Source: Intoshia linei (lineage: Eukaryota > Orthonectida > Rhopaluridae). Taken from it: DNA of 53,888 nt. The stretch covers positions 1 to 53,888 of the forward strand of contig LWCA01000106.1 in assembly GCA_001642005.1 (NCBI GenBank), given 5' to 3'. Position numbers and translations under genes: made by a program. Below, piece by piece: positions 1 through 10,725 of the stretch (position 1 is the first letter of the stretch; each line of letters begins with the position of its first letter). The notes below the pieces were generated by a model. That model saw only the letters and a program-made list of their open reading frames with translations, searched no databases and was not told where the DNA came from.

Positions 1-501
1 CCATTTAAATAATTCGAAAGTTCACCCCAATCGGCCACTTCGGAATATCTAATATCAGTTTTATTTATGATTAGTATTTAGTTTAGTAGATTAGTAGTAT
101 TAGTATTTATTTATAAGAATTTTCGATATATAAAATAATATTAACAATTACCTACAATTGAATAAGCATTTTACCCAATATGAACAAATAAAATCACATG
201 CCTCGACCATCTTAGCGTCTCTCATACCTAAGAGATGCTTTAATAGCGTAAATTGCCTTTGCGTTCCATCTTGCATTTGATATAGGTCCTGCATATTTGA
301 ATGATATTTTTGGACTTTTTCTTCAGATCGTTGAGTTAAGTAAGCATTGGTGAGATCATATAACTCCAAATAATCATTTCTCCATATACCTTCAATATTA
401 ATGATATTTTTAATGTTTGTTGTTTCAACATAGTTATCTTTAAGGTTTTCAAAATTTGTTCGAACAAATGCAACAAATGGAAAGTTTATATTTGGAGGAT
501 A
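1..501 (-). CDS. 3' part of an unrecognised spliced gene (runs off the left edge)
   Basis: An open frame from about 501 down to 152 encodes a hydrophilic, helix-rich stretch containing DGTQRQFTLLKHLLGMRDAK and DFICSYW. It ends at a good donor (AG|GTAATTG, intron 49-151, 103 nt). Splicing to an acceptor at 49 (ATATTAG) keeps frame into YSEVADWGELSNYLN, which runs off the window at base 1. The join reads well on both sides, so a real gene is likely. The 5' boundary of the longer exon is not resolved: a TAA lies in frame at 502-504, and no clear acceptor falls just inside it. I do not recognise the family. No signal peptide or membrane segment is visible. Confidence 0.5.
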
Positions 502-771
502 TTATTTGATGAGTCTGGTTTTGTTGATTTAAAGATTTATTTTAATTGAATAGAAATTCTAATAATTCAGTTATTCACAGTACAATTAAAATTATTATTA
601 AAATTACGAAATTGAGTGAACAGAATTTTCTATTACAAAAATTGATTATTAAAATTATGAGAGTCATTTAACAACACAATTTTCAAGGAGAACAACAATG
701 TACCAAATAATGTGACGACACTTGTAACGATTGGCAGAGAAGAACTGATAAGTTCATCTTAAATAAAAATA

Positions 772-845
772 TGTCAAAATCGGGATGTGAACTCTAGCCA
801 CGCAGCATACAATTATATGATTATAACCACTCTGCCAGTTTGACA
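772..845 (-). pseudogene. tRNA-like sequence with A and B boxes (degenerate tRNA or SINE head)
   Basis: On the minus strand the ends form a perfect 7-bp acceptor-like stem, TGTCAAA with TTTGACA, 74 nt apart. The internal TGGCAGAGTGG matches the A-box pattern. AGTTCACATCC is a partial B-box match, 33 nt further on. The T-arm and anticodon arm do not pair properly, so this is not a convincing functional tRNA. It may be a decayed tRNA or a tRNA-derived SINE head. Confidence 0.35.
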
Positions 846-1146
846 TCATAAGTGAGTTATATCAAAAGTATATATTCGAATTTCGATTAGTACGATAGTT
901 ATATATCACTACAACAATAAAAAAGAGTAATACATTATAAACATTATAGCACATTAAGATTCATAATACATTATTATTAATAATAAATAGTGTAATAAAG
1001 TATAGTTCACATTTTTAAAAATAAAAATATCATAAATGGTTTTAATTTCAATTAAATGAATTAATTTTCACATATTCGTAATCAGTGCATAAAAACACAC
1101 CTATATGCAAATATACTTTTCGATCTTTAAAAAAGTGGACACCCTA

Positions 1147-1168
1147 ATGTACATTGTACAATGTACAT
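1147..1168. repeat. 22-bp perfect palindrome
   Basis: ATGTACATTGT is followed directly by its exact reverse complement. It lies in AT-rich intergenic DNA with no gene nearby. Chance, a transposon end or a protein-binding site are all possible. Confidence 0.6.
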
Positions 1169-1820
1169 GCATTTTTAGTATAATAAATTAATTAACAGAT
1201 AAATAATAGATAACAACCTGCCGTGTCCATTCACAATATCGTAAATCAAAAAATCGTATTTATTTTGTTTAAGTTTAAATAAAATAATTCATTAACTAGT
1301 TCATTTAATTTAGACTACAGACCCAAGTTAAAACTGAAATATTAAAATACCATATTACAAAAAAAATAAAAATATTCTATGGTGTTCACACCAAAGAATA
1401 TTTTTTATCCAATTCAATTTAGTATATTTAGTTTAGTTATGAAGTTTATTTTTTTTACGATCAAAAAACTACGATCATGTGATTTTACGATATTTTGATA
1501 GTGCGCCCCACCTGTGTGTTTATTCTAAAAATAAAAATGGTGCGTGTATGAAAGCAATAAAAGAGATTTGTTTAACTCTTACGACTCGCGTAGTCGACTC
1601 AACAGTTTTCTAATATGAAATTTACTTAAACTAAATTTAGATGGGACTGGACCCTAGTCATTCTAAAACTAATTTATTGATATTAAACTTTACATTTTCA
1701 ACGTCTTCAATGTTATTTTTTTGAATTACGGTAATTCATCAAAATTTTCAATCTAAGTTTACTAAAATAAAAGCATAACAAAATTTAAATATTTATAGTA
1801 AATAAGTAGAAACGTTAAAT

Positions 1821-1869
1821 CAGTGATTTCCAACGTGGGGCATGAAACTTAAAAGGTTGGGAAACACTG
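1821..1869. mobile_element. 49-bp hAT-like miniature element with 8-bp target duplication
   Basis: The unit begins CAGTGATTTCCAAC and ends GTTGGGAAACACTG, a near-perfect terminal inverted repeat of hAT type. It is flanked by CGTTAAAT on the left and GGTTAAAT on the right, an 8-bp target duplication with one mismatch, as expected for hAT insertions. The interior is only about 20 bp, so it is an extreme deletion derivative. Confidence 0.55.
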
Positions 1870-2557
1870 GGTTAAATGGTGTAGAAATTAAATTTTAAAT
1901 TCTTCTACAACATTAAATCATTGTTCATTAATAATTTAATTTAATTAATCATTAATAAAATAAAATTTTTGTAAAAACTTAATAATAAAATTGTTAATAA
2001 AATTTATCAGTAGTTTATCAACCTATCATAAGTTATATTTTTTGATTGTTAACTCATCCATGTTTTCAAAAGTTTTATCCATTAGATCCAATTCTAATTT
2101 TTAAATTAAACTACAGTACTCGTGGAATAAATCACACCCTTATAAACAAATCTTAATTTTTGAGATTAATCAAGCATATAAAAAATCAACAGCTATCATT
2201 TTAGCCTTTTATTTCATTCAATTAAAATTATTCAAAATGAAAATATAGAACATATTCGATGTAAAAAACCTTCTTAAATCCCTTAGGTTTAACAGATGCA
2301 GTGATATCTCGATTAATTCAATTTTAGTTTATTTGAAGTTAAAATTACATATCTTTGATTGCATTCGTAATTTCTGATAAATTAACACAAATCCTCACTT
2401 ATATATAGTAAAATGTTTTTAAATGTATGTCTGTTCAGGGATTGGAATTAATTGATAAAAATTATAGAAAAATAAAAAAATATTTTCCAATTAATTGAAG
2501 ATTGATAAAAATATCACAATCATTTTTAAAAAACTGTTATGTGGTTATAGTGAATAC

Positions 2558-2598
2558 TAGGATGCTCTTGTTCAAAGTACATAAAAGTCATGCTAGTA
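2558..2598 (+). mobile_element. Solo Helitron-like 3' end remnant
   Basis: The stretch CTCTTGTTCAAAGTACATAA ending in TCATGCTAG, followed by T, resembles the hairpin-plus-CTAG terminus of the full copies (for example at 9494 and 42658). The rest of the element is not recognisable here. Confidence 0.35.
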
Positions 2599-3628
2599 GG
2601 TTAAATACATCCTTTTTCTAATGACAAACGCGTTTCTATTTTTCTAAAATTATATAGAATAATAAAAAGTTGGTAATATTTTATTATACAGTGTCAAACT
2701 ATTTTAGTTGCATTACATTTTATTTGCAAAATAGTATTTAGAAAATATTGTCATACTATTTATTTTATTTCTTTCTTCGAATTTAAAAATAAAATTGTTT
2801 CTAGTAATAAATAAAGCATGGTGGGACTGTGATATGCTACAACGAGTGTTGACAGTGTCAACTTAATATTGTATTATTATAAATTATAGTGTATATCTAT
2901 TAATTAATTTTTTGAACTACATAAAAAAAATTTAATTAATTTTTTCATCCAACCATTCGTCAATAAAAACATTCAATTTATATTTTTTCAGTTATATGAT
3001 AAAAACCAATTAATTGATTGCTAATTTATTTATCATATATTAATTTAGAATGATATCACTGCTTATTTAATGAAAAGATACCTTTATCAGTTTTTAAATA
3101 ATTGATTATATTTGTCTTTATGTGTGTTTTTCATTGTTGAGTCACTAGCGTGTATGCTCTGTGCTGAGTACAAAACAGAAAACACCCGTTTGATACCCAT
3201 TTATTTTGTCTGAAATACCAAATGAAAAATTTCGTCTTATTTTAAATTTTTTCGCTATTTGAATAAATAATAAATAAGGTAGAATTAAATTTAAAGATGC
3301 AAAGTGAACAACCAAACAAGACGACAAAACATTAAAATACAATATCTCATTATCACATTCCACTAAATCAAGTCATATTTTAGTTTTTGTATGAAATTTT
3401 TGAAATGGCAAGCGTCTCGGCAACTAAATCTCCAAAATAATTTTTTTTCAGTGTAGCCCTAAAACTATCATACGCGACTTTATTCGTTACTGCACCATAA
3501 AATTTCAAAAAAACTACTAAAATTCACACCCCTAGTATACATCACAATTTAGTTTCAAAGTTTTTTTAAAGCCTGACAATTTCAATTAATTACATCATTA
3601 AACTAAAATTTAATAAAATAAGTATAAT

Positions 3629-6600
3629 CTATACAATGGTATTTGGTCGTTTAGCGTCAATATTCCATGCTCTGAGATTTTTTAAACAAATGTTTATATT
3701 TTTAAGCCAGTAATTTCGATGGCCATAATCGTCGGCAGCCAATATATATCTACATTTTAATTGATCAATAACAATTCACCATATACAAAATCAGAACTAT
3801 CATAAATTTAGACTATTTTTTAATAATTTACATATAAAACACAAAAAACATTTATTAAATATTAAACAGTTATTTTTTTGGACCATAAAATATTGTAATT
3901 TCAAATATATTATCACCAAAAAATTTTTTAAGAATTTCTAATAATTACTGATTTGTTTAATCTAATTTCAATATATTACACTTTCTTGACGCCATGTACA
4001 TCTATAGTGCTTATAGAAAAAGAACATGGTCTATATGTGGGCTCATATAAACCAACGTTGTCATCAATGCAATCTCTCATGTCTATCATTATCTTTGATT
4101 CCTGAATAAAACAATTAATATAACTATCATATTTTTACATAAATGCAGATTCCTCCTTCACTTACATTACTAAATTAATTAACATTGCTGTTAATAAACA
4201 AATAACACTTAAATCAGAAACACTTTTAGTGTAGATATTACAACTTTTTCCAGTGCACTGAAATGTATGGATCAATGGTGAACAACCTGCGGACGTGGGC
4301 AATCCATGTGATCATAATGTATTATATCATTTTAATTCAAATAAAAAGTTTAAAATATAGAGTTAAGTAATTTTACTGGAGACTTGGTGCAAAGCTTGCG
4401 CATCTCACTATAGATAATTAAAATGAATAATTTACCAATGAATCAATTTTACATTCTTCATCAGATGTTGTTCTATCAAAAAGTACCAAATAATTATTCA
4501 TTAACAAAGCCCTTTTTCGTATCCAAGATGGTTTTTCATAACCATTTTCGAAAATTTTATCAAATATAGTCTATATTATATATAAATTTTCAAATATTAG
4601 TTTCACATTAAAATTTAAGGTGAGCCCAAATTTTTATTTATTTCACAGGTGCGTGATAAAGTAAAAAATGTTAAGAAACACTGGACGACCTAACATAAAA
4701 AGATAAGTAAAAAATATAAAAATACCAAATTGCATAATACATGATAAATTGCATCATCCATTTGAATTGTTATGTTCATATTAATAGGTGATAAGACGTA
4801 ATGTTGATCTTTTTTCTAAAAATTGAAAATTAAATTTCCAACATCACTTAAAACTCGCAACATGATTTAAAAGCAACAGTGTCAAATTTTCAATAAAACT
4901 AAAATAAAAATTTGTTCATTACACTGAACATTAATTCATGTAAATATGTAGGAGTTTTTTCAACTTTATTCAAGTCAACTTTTGTCAACAAAAGTCTCAG
5001 GACCACTCAGTAAGACTATGAAATGCAATTCTAGTTTTAAAAGAATATGAAATAAATGATAAAAAATTGGCCCATGTTTACGCATGAACCATTGTATCCA
5101 GATAAATACTAGACAAAGTACCAATGAACCAAATATATAAGACATTAATACTAACCTTTCCTAGTTAATAATTTAATATAAATAAAAACACCTCTTCAAG
5201 TTTGAATCTACGAATGGCAAGACTGTTGATTCCAATAGGTATAGTACAAATTAAAGAAAAATTTTCTTCAGAATTATGATTTGATTTATTTCTCTGTAAT
5301 CCTTGCATAATTTTAATAGGTGTAATTAACTTTGATTTTGAATGATTTTGGGAATTTTTTTTTGAATGGGAACTCTAAAATAAGAATTAAATAGTGATAA
5401 AATAAGTTAAGATATCTAAAGGTAATAAAAAATAGTATTATTACTATACAATATATTTCTAATTGCAATTTGAAATTATTCATTAAATTTTTGACAACAA
5501 TTTCATCAGAAAATTTGAGAAAAGTGTCATCGGGACAAACAGAACGACATTTTGTATAACTCAATAAATAATCATTTCTAATCATACATACAAAATATTC
5601 TCTGTCAGATCGAATATCGGTTCGTTGAAGAGGTAATAAAATATTTTTAATTGTTAGAGTTGCACTAGCACAATTTTCATCTAATTTGGTGATGACATCA
5701 CTTCTATAAATTTTTTCTAGTTTTTCACTTAACAGGGCCCTTTTAATGGTTGCAATAAACATGAGATAAGTAGCTTCAACTTGATGTTCAGATCCATGAA
5801 ACGACGACCCCTTACTAGACAATTGCATAGCTTGAATCGTTTGTCGAATTTTGGAATTTTCCATTTCTATCAGTTTTCGGATTTCCTTGATTTGATTTTC
5901 TTTTTCATTCACCGTGATTACAGTTTTGGTATTTCTTTCTGGAGACTGTTCTTTTTTCACATCTAAATCAAAATCCAAGTGAACAGGTTCAACGTAATGG
6001 ATATCACTCGCATTTACGCCACATTGATTCATTTTTACGGGCGTCTCAAAGGTACTACTATCACTGGTAAGTGACAAAGAAACATCATCCATTTGATTAG
6101 TCATATAATGATCATTTTTTTCGTAGTGAACCACGGAAGGTGAACAATTCGAGAAAGATGTAAGAGACGTCGGGCTATCCAATTTAGTAGAATATAGTGG
6201 TTGATTAGACTTTGATTCGGCATACACCGTTTCGAGGTCCGTGTTTGAATTAAAACTGTCATACATAAACCTATTTTCAGGAATGTCAAATTTTGAAATT
6301 TCTGTATCTGCTGGACTAGACTTATATTTATCTTCCTCTACACTTTTGTTTCGTTTTTTTAAATTTTCGAGAAATTCATTTGAAATTTTTTCATTATCTT
6401 CTATATTTTTACTTATTTCAATTTTTCTCTCCCACAATTGCATTCTAGAACTAACCGGTGTATTTGTGGGTTCAATATTTATAGTATCATACTCTTTACA
6501 GTTATTATCTCGACGGACAACTTGTACGCCCGGAATTTCCTTTAAATTACCAAAAGAAATTGTACTATTAATTGGAGTCTTGTGTTTAATGGGTTTAGAA

Positions 6601-6871
6601 AAATCAACAGTGGGTGTTATATTAGAATGAACCTCATTCAAATTTTTTATTTTCTCCACTTTTTTTAAAATAGATTTAGGTACAAATTCAATATCTTTTT
6701 TTATTGGAACTGGGTCAATTTCTATATTTTTTTCAGTTGAAAATTGAACTTGCACATTTTCAGACTTTGATCGTTTTTTTGGATGTGGCGAATTAAGTGG
6801 AGAAGCTACATCATCCCATTCGCTCCGGACACTGGATATATTTTTTAATTTACCTATCAGGGTTTTGTTTT
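3629..6871 (-). CDS. ANLN: Anillin (cytokinesis scaffold; AH and PH domains), 5' end missing
   Basis: Anillin crosslinks actin, myosin II, septins and RhoA at the cleavage furrow. Minus-strand exons: 5445-6871, 5192-5374, 4726-4815, 4436-4570, 3980-4101 and 3629-3749. Introns are 70, 376, 155, 334 and 230 nt, all GT-AG, with frame kept at every join; about 692 residues. The first exon carries a basic PKKRSKSE stretch and low-complexity Ser/Asn-rich sequence, then starts the anillin homology (AH) domain near residue 320 (IKEIRKLIEMENSKIRQ). Later exons encode KSKLITPIKIM, the end of the AH domain, and a PH domain (TIFDKIFENG...RALLMNNYLVLF) that ends in the helix KNINICLKNLRAW. This order matches the anillin C-terminus. 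The exon at 6871 begins after an acceptor (TATTTAG) in phase 1, so at least one upstream exon with the actin/myosin-binding N-terminus is missing. I could not place it between 6872 and 7285. The family call is secure. Confidence 0.88.
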
Positions 6872-7285
6872 CTAAATACAAAAATATAGTTATACCAATT
6901 AATATAACAAAGGCCTACATATTCATTTTTAACGGTTTTGATACAACAAATATAATCACAAGTAAATGAAAAAAACAAATTTTCGTAATAAAATCTAAAT
7001 CCGTATTATTTGAGCGATATTTAATTTCTAAATGGCCTTAGCATCTCTTTCCAGAAAAGCTACAATACTCCTTTCCAAAGCTGAACATTACTTTTTGTTT
7101 GTTAATAAAATGAAAGAATAATTTTGATTTTTTTCAAAAAATTAAGAAAGTACGAGTATGCGTTTTAATCATATTTCCTATTAAACTGAATTCCCTAATC
7201 TAGGCGTATCAAATATCCGTACTTATATAAAGTAATAACTTAATAAATATTTATACAGTCTAAAATGTCATTTTATGAAATAATT

Positions 7286-7487
7286 TTATAGACCATATTT
7301 TTCAACTTCTGTAAGATTGTCTTCGGTATTGATATTGCTGATATTAACATTTTCTTTTAGTACTTTACGTTTCATTCTGTATTCACGAACCATTTGCTAA
7401 TAAATCAAAATTTATTGAAATCATAATTGGATTACGAATAATGTTAGATTACTCAAAAGAAAAATTAACCTCGGTATTTTGCGACAT
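7286..7487 (-). CDS. Two-exon small protein, 42 aa, unknown
   Basis: Exon 7470-7487 encodes MSQNTE and is joined, across a 73-nt GT-AG intron (7397-7469), to exon 7286-7396. The product begins MSQNTEQMVREYRMKRKVLK and ends EVEKYGL, then TAA. It is very hydrophilic, probably helical at the basic N-terminal half, with no signal peptide. Its start lies 103 bp from the divergent RBMX2 start, which suggests a shared promoter; that position and the clean splice join are the main support. I do not recognise the family. The length is within the range of real small eukaryotic proteins, but a chance ORF cannot be excluded. Confidence 0.5.
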
Positions 7488-7590
7488 TTTGGTTTGTAAT
7501 GATGTTGTAAATTGCGCCAAAACTATAGAGATCAAGATTTGATAAATTAAGTTTAGTATTGTTTGTTTAATTTAAATAATATACTTCAAT
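7488..7590. promoter_or_regulatory. Probable bidirectional promoter (103 bp)
   Basis: The start codons of the minus-strand 42-aa gene (7487) and plus-strand RBMX2 (7591) face away from each other across only 103 bp. Both 5' UTRs and both promoters must fit here. No clear TATA box or other named element was recognised. Confidence 0.45.
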
Positions 7591-10500
7591 ATGTCCATGA
7601 ATTATTTAACGTAATAATTTTTTTAATTTTAATCATTATTGTATGTAGGAAAGTTCGCAAAATACAGCAAATGAATGATATAGAATTAGAATCTAATTTG
7701 GTAGGATCAAAGTCTTCATGGCATCAAACATATAAAGAAAGCAATTGGATCTATATCGGCGCTCTTCCGTATGAGCTATCTGAAGGAGATATTATGTGCA
7801 TTTTTTCACAGTAGTACATTTAAGCTATTTTTTTATTTTTTTTAACCTTGAGACCTGTATGAGTGGTTATCAAAAATTTAGACTAAAATTTTTTTATAAA
7901 TGAGTATTTGATAATGAAAAAAAATCAGAAGGAATCAATTATATAGATTTCCACCTATATTTCAATGCACATTTTTTTTGAAATTGTAGAATAACTTTAC
8001 TGTGTTATTGTAATCCAACATTTGAAAAATATTGGTTGATAACACTGAAAAAAATTTCTGAAAAAATGTATAATTTATACATTCGTGAAAAAATTTTAAA
8101 AATGTATCTCGTAGTTAACCCTTTGACACGAAACTCCACCTATGTGTGTAGTTTTAATATTTTAGATTTTAAAACTACACATATGTGTGGAGTTGTATAT
8201 GAACAGTATTTTAAAAGACACCCATTTTATTTAAGCATATTTATTTCCAATTTCGATTTCCTAAACATATTTTAAACTAAACTTTAATTGATTAAAAAGG
8301 GTTTTTGAGTAATTTTTTAACCAAATTTAACGGGTTTTATTTGAATAATTTTTTTAATCAGATTCTAACAGGGGTTCTTTTGAGTAATTTGTTTAACCAG
8401 ATTCTAACTGAATTTTTTTGAGTATATTTTTTTATCCAGATTCTAACTAATTTTTTTGAGTAAATTTTTTTAACCAAATTCTAACAAGGGTTCTTTTGAG
8501 TAATTTGTTTAATTAGATTCTAATTGATTTTTTTTGAGTAATTTGTTTAACCAGATTCTAATAGGGATTTTTTTGAGTTATGATGGAATAAATTTTAAAA
8601 ATGGTATTTATGTAACATTCTTTTTAAAAAAACTCAAATATTTTTGTGGTTTGTATAAATTTTTAATTATATTATTAACAATATTATTAATAAATCATTA
8701 ATGATTAATTCTGATGAGACGAAAATCTCATAAAGTGACTACTGATGAAGTCGTGCAATTATTAAAGTTTATATGAATTAATTAACAATTACAAAATGAA
8801 AACATGTACTTTTAATTTAAATTTACACGTTGAAATATTCGTGATCACTTACTTTACTGGATAACTGCCAAATAAATTAATGGTGATTATAAAAGCATGT
8901 CTCAGCACACAGCATTTATATCTTTTAGTATATTCCTTTGTTAAGAAGGAAGTTATAGGTCTACCAGGGTAAATTTTAAGCCGAATTACCCTTTTTTTTA
9001 ATAAAAACAGCCCTAGAATGTCAAAAAATTTACAGGTGGTACAGTTGTATTTTTTTAACACACACAAAAAATTTCAATTCGAATAAGTGACGACTTCACG
9101 GTCAAAAAAGTATTTTAGTATTCATATATATTTTTTTTCGAAATATTTTATTAAAACAAAAAATGTGTAATTGTACAGGATTGTACTGTTTTTACTTTAT
9201 TTTTAATATTCCGTCTAATAAATTAAAAAAATGGGATAATAATTGTTTTTAAAATTCTTTACGCAAATGTTAACAAACAAAAAATTAAGATGAAATAATT
9301 CAGTTTAAAGTAAAGTGATATGATGGTTCCACTTGAAACAAGTTTGGGGATCACTCATTTAAAGAATTGATAATAGTTAATAGTAGGATTTTTAAGTTAG
9401 ATTTTCAACGTGCATTTATTTTTTTGGTTTAATAAAAATGTGCCCTCGACAGAGCTAGGTGCTGTTTGTACGTAGTACATAACAGTCAACCTAGTGTTGT
9501 ATAAAATTATAAGACTTTTTTAATTTTTACAAAAAAGGGTAAAGTGAGGTTTTGACCGTGAATATATAAGATTTTGAAATTGCAAATTATTATATTGACA
9601 AATTTAAAACGTTTTATTAGAATGTGTTGTTTATAATTCTAGGACGGGTTTAATTTAAAAACAAAGGATAATTGGGGTTTTTAACCTTGAAGGACTGAAT
9701 TTTTGACTTGAAATTTGCGATAAAACATCATTCTGAAAAAACTGTTATAAGAATATGGCATTTGTAGAACTCGACTCCCCTTACTTTCTTAAATAAACAG
9801 AAATTCATTTTTAACCATTTTATTTTATAAGGATTAAACTTTAATCAAAATAGGAAAACAAAAAAATTTACAAAATTCTATTAAATTTTCTGTTACTCCT
9901 AGCATTGTAATGGTATGAAATAAATATTTTTGATGATTAATTTGAACCTTAGCACGGACTGGGTGTCCCATAAAAAAGTTTAATGTGACCTAAATGCAAC
10001 AGGTTTAAAATGATTTAATTGAGTTATACAGACTAATTCCTCGTTAACTGAATTTTTTATAAATAATGATACATTAAAGCAGTGGTTTGACGATTGGGGT
10101 CTAAAATTATATACCCAGTGTATGTGAGATTCAAATAAAATATGTAAAAAAATTTTTATCAATTTTTGTAGAATTTTTAATATTTATTATTTTTTAGGTG
10201 TTGATTATCCCAAACCTAGACGACCGCTACAAATTTTTATTTAAAAAATCACTTTTATTCCCACCATTAATAAAATTTATTAAAAATTACCATTTCTAGC
10301 CTTCAGGGAAGAATTGACTTTTACCGATATTTTTTTGAAAAATCCGATTTTACAGAAAAACAGTTCGTTAATCAGGATTTTTTTCCGTTAACGAGAAATT
10401 CCGTTAAATACGAATTAGTCTGTATTTTAATTAGATATGGTACACCACAAGAACTTGAACTTATTCGTGACAAGGACACTGGAAAGTCAAAAGGTAAAAA

Positions 10501-10717
10501 AATGTGAATGAATAATACTTGAATTTAGGCTTTGGCTTTATGCGATTCGATGATTTTAGAAGTACCATATTAACAGTGGACAATTTAAATGGCGCAACAG
10601 TATTATTAATGTTACTGTGAATCTTATAATGATATATAGATATTAAAACGACCAATCCATGTTGACCATTGCATACCAAACAAAAAAGGGAAAAAGGACA
10701 ATAATAAACATAAATAA
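7591..10717 (+). CDS. RBMX2: RBMX2 / Ist3-type RNA-binding splicing protein, 129 aa
   Basis: This spliceosomal RES-complex family binds pre-mRNA through one RRM. Exons: 7591-7610, 7649-7810, 10435-10493, 10529-10599 and 10640-10717. Introns are 38, 2624, 35 and 40 nt. The lengths sum to 390 nt and all phases agree. The N-terminus MSMNYLTKVRKIQQMN fits the family's conserved start (MN.LT.V..I...N). SSWHQTYKESNWIYIG precedes RNP2 (WIYIGALPYEL), and RNP1 is SKGFGFMRF. RPIHVDH closes the RRM, followed by a short Lys-rich tail. The protein is close to the minimal RRM form, with no long C-terminal extension. The large intron 2 holds a Helitron-like copy, a minisatellite, a hairpin repeat and a pogo-like miniature element ending 12 bp before exon 3. 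The stop codon lies 8 bp from the VAP stop on the other strand. Confidence 0.9.
8116..8196. repeat. Hairpin repeat, possibly a piggyBac-like end
   Basis: TTAACCCTTTGACACG resembles a piggyBac TTAA target site plus CCCT-type terminus. Just inside, ACTCCACCTATGTGTGTAG is mirrored by CTACACATATGTGTGGAGT, forming a hairpin of about 25-bp arms. No matching right-hand TTAA end was found, so the class is uncertain. Confidence 0.4.
8291..8580 (+). repeat. Minisatellite, unit about 40-45 bp, about 6-7 copies
   Basis: The core TTTTTTTGAGTAATTTGTTT followed by AACCAGATTCTAAC recurs with variable spacers (AGGGGTTC, TGAA, AAGGGTTC). It sits inside RBMX2 intron 2, within or next to a Helitron-like copy. 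Copies are diverged, indicating an old array. Confidence 0.7.
10029..10422. mobile_element. pogo/Tigger-like miniature element, 394 bp
   Basis: Terminal inverted repeats start CAGACTAATTC on both ends and continue with a CTCGTTAAC-like motif. TA target duplications flank the element (10027-10028 and 10423-10424). There is no transposase. The right end stops 12 bp before the first base of RBMX2 exon 3 (10435), so it lies in the 3' splice-site region. Confidence 0.6.
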
Positions 10718-10725
10718 TATATTTA

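Larger units (their letters stand above)
506..3628. other. Intergenic AT-rich stretch with transposon scraps
   Basis: No coding exon could be supported here. The stretch holds a tRNA-like sequence (772-845), a 22-bp perfect palindrome (1147-1168), a 49-bp hAT-like miniature element (821-869 is part of the tRNA-like area; the hAT unit is at 1821-1869) and a lone diverged Helitron 3' hairpin near 2558-2598. A 72-codon open frame at 3145-3363 shows no domain and is not supported as a gene. Confidence 0.4.
7905..9494 (+). mobile_element. Helitron-like copy, composite, in RBMX2 intron 2
   Basis: The stretch 7917-8050 matches the internal part of the copy near 20770-20920. The stretch 8930-9494 matches the family's internal and 3' parts. 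It ends in the GTACGTAGTAC hairpin and CTAG at 9494, followed by T. Between them lie a hairpin repeat and a minisatellite, so the copy has been broken by later events. No coding capacity. Confidence 0.5.

Noticed and set aside
772-845. A functional tRNA gene
   Set aside because: The acceptor-like stem is perfect, but the T-arm and anticodon arm do not pair and the B box is degenerate.
5781-6630. Plus- and minus-strand ORFs of 61-129 codons within the anillin exon
   Set aside because: They are shadows of the anillin reading frame.
8291-8580. CRISPR-like array
   Set aside because: Units are head-to-tail minisatellite copies without distinct spacers, in a eukaryotic intron.
8849-9067. 72-codon minus-strand ORF
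   Set aside because: It is mostly Helitron-like repeat sequence and shows no domain.
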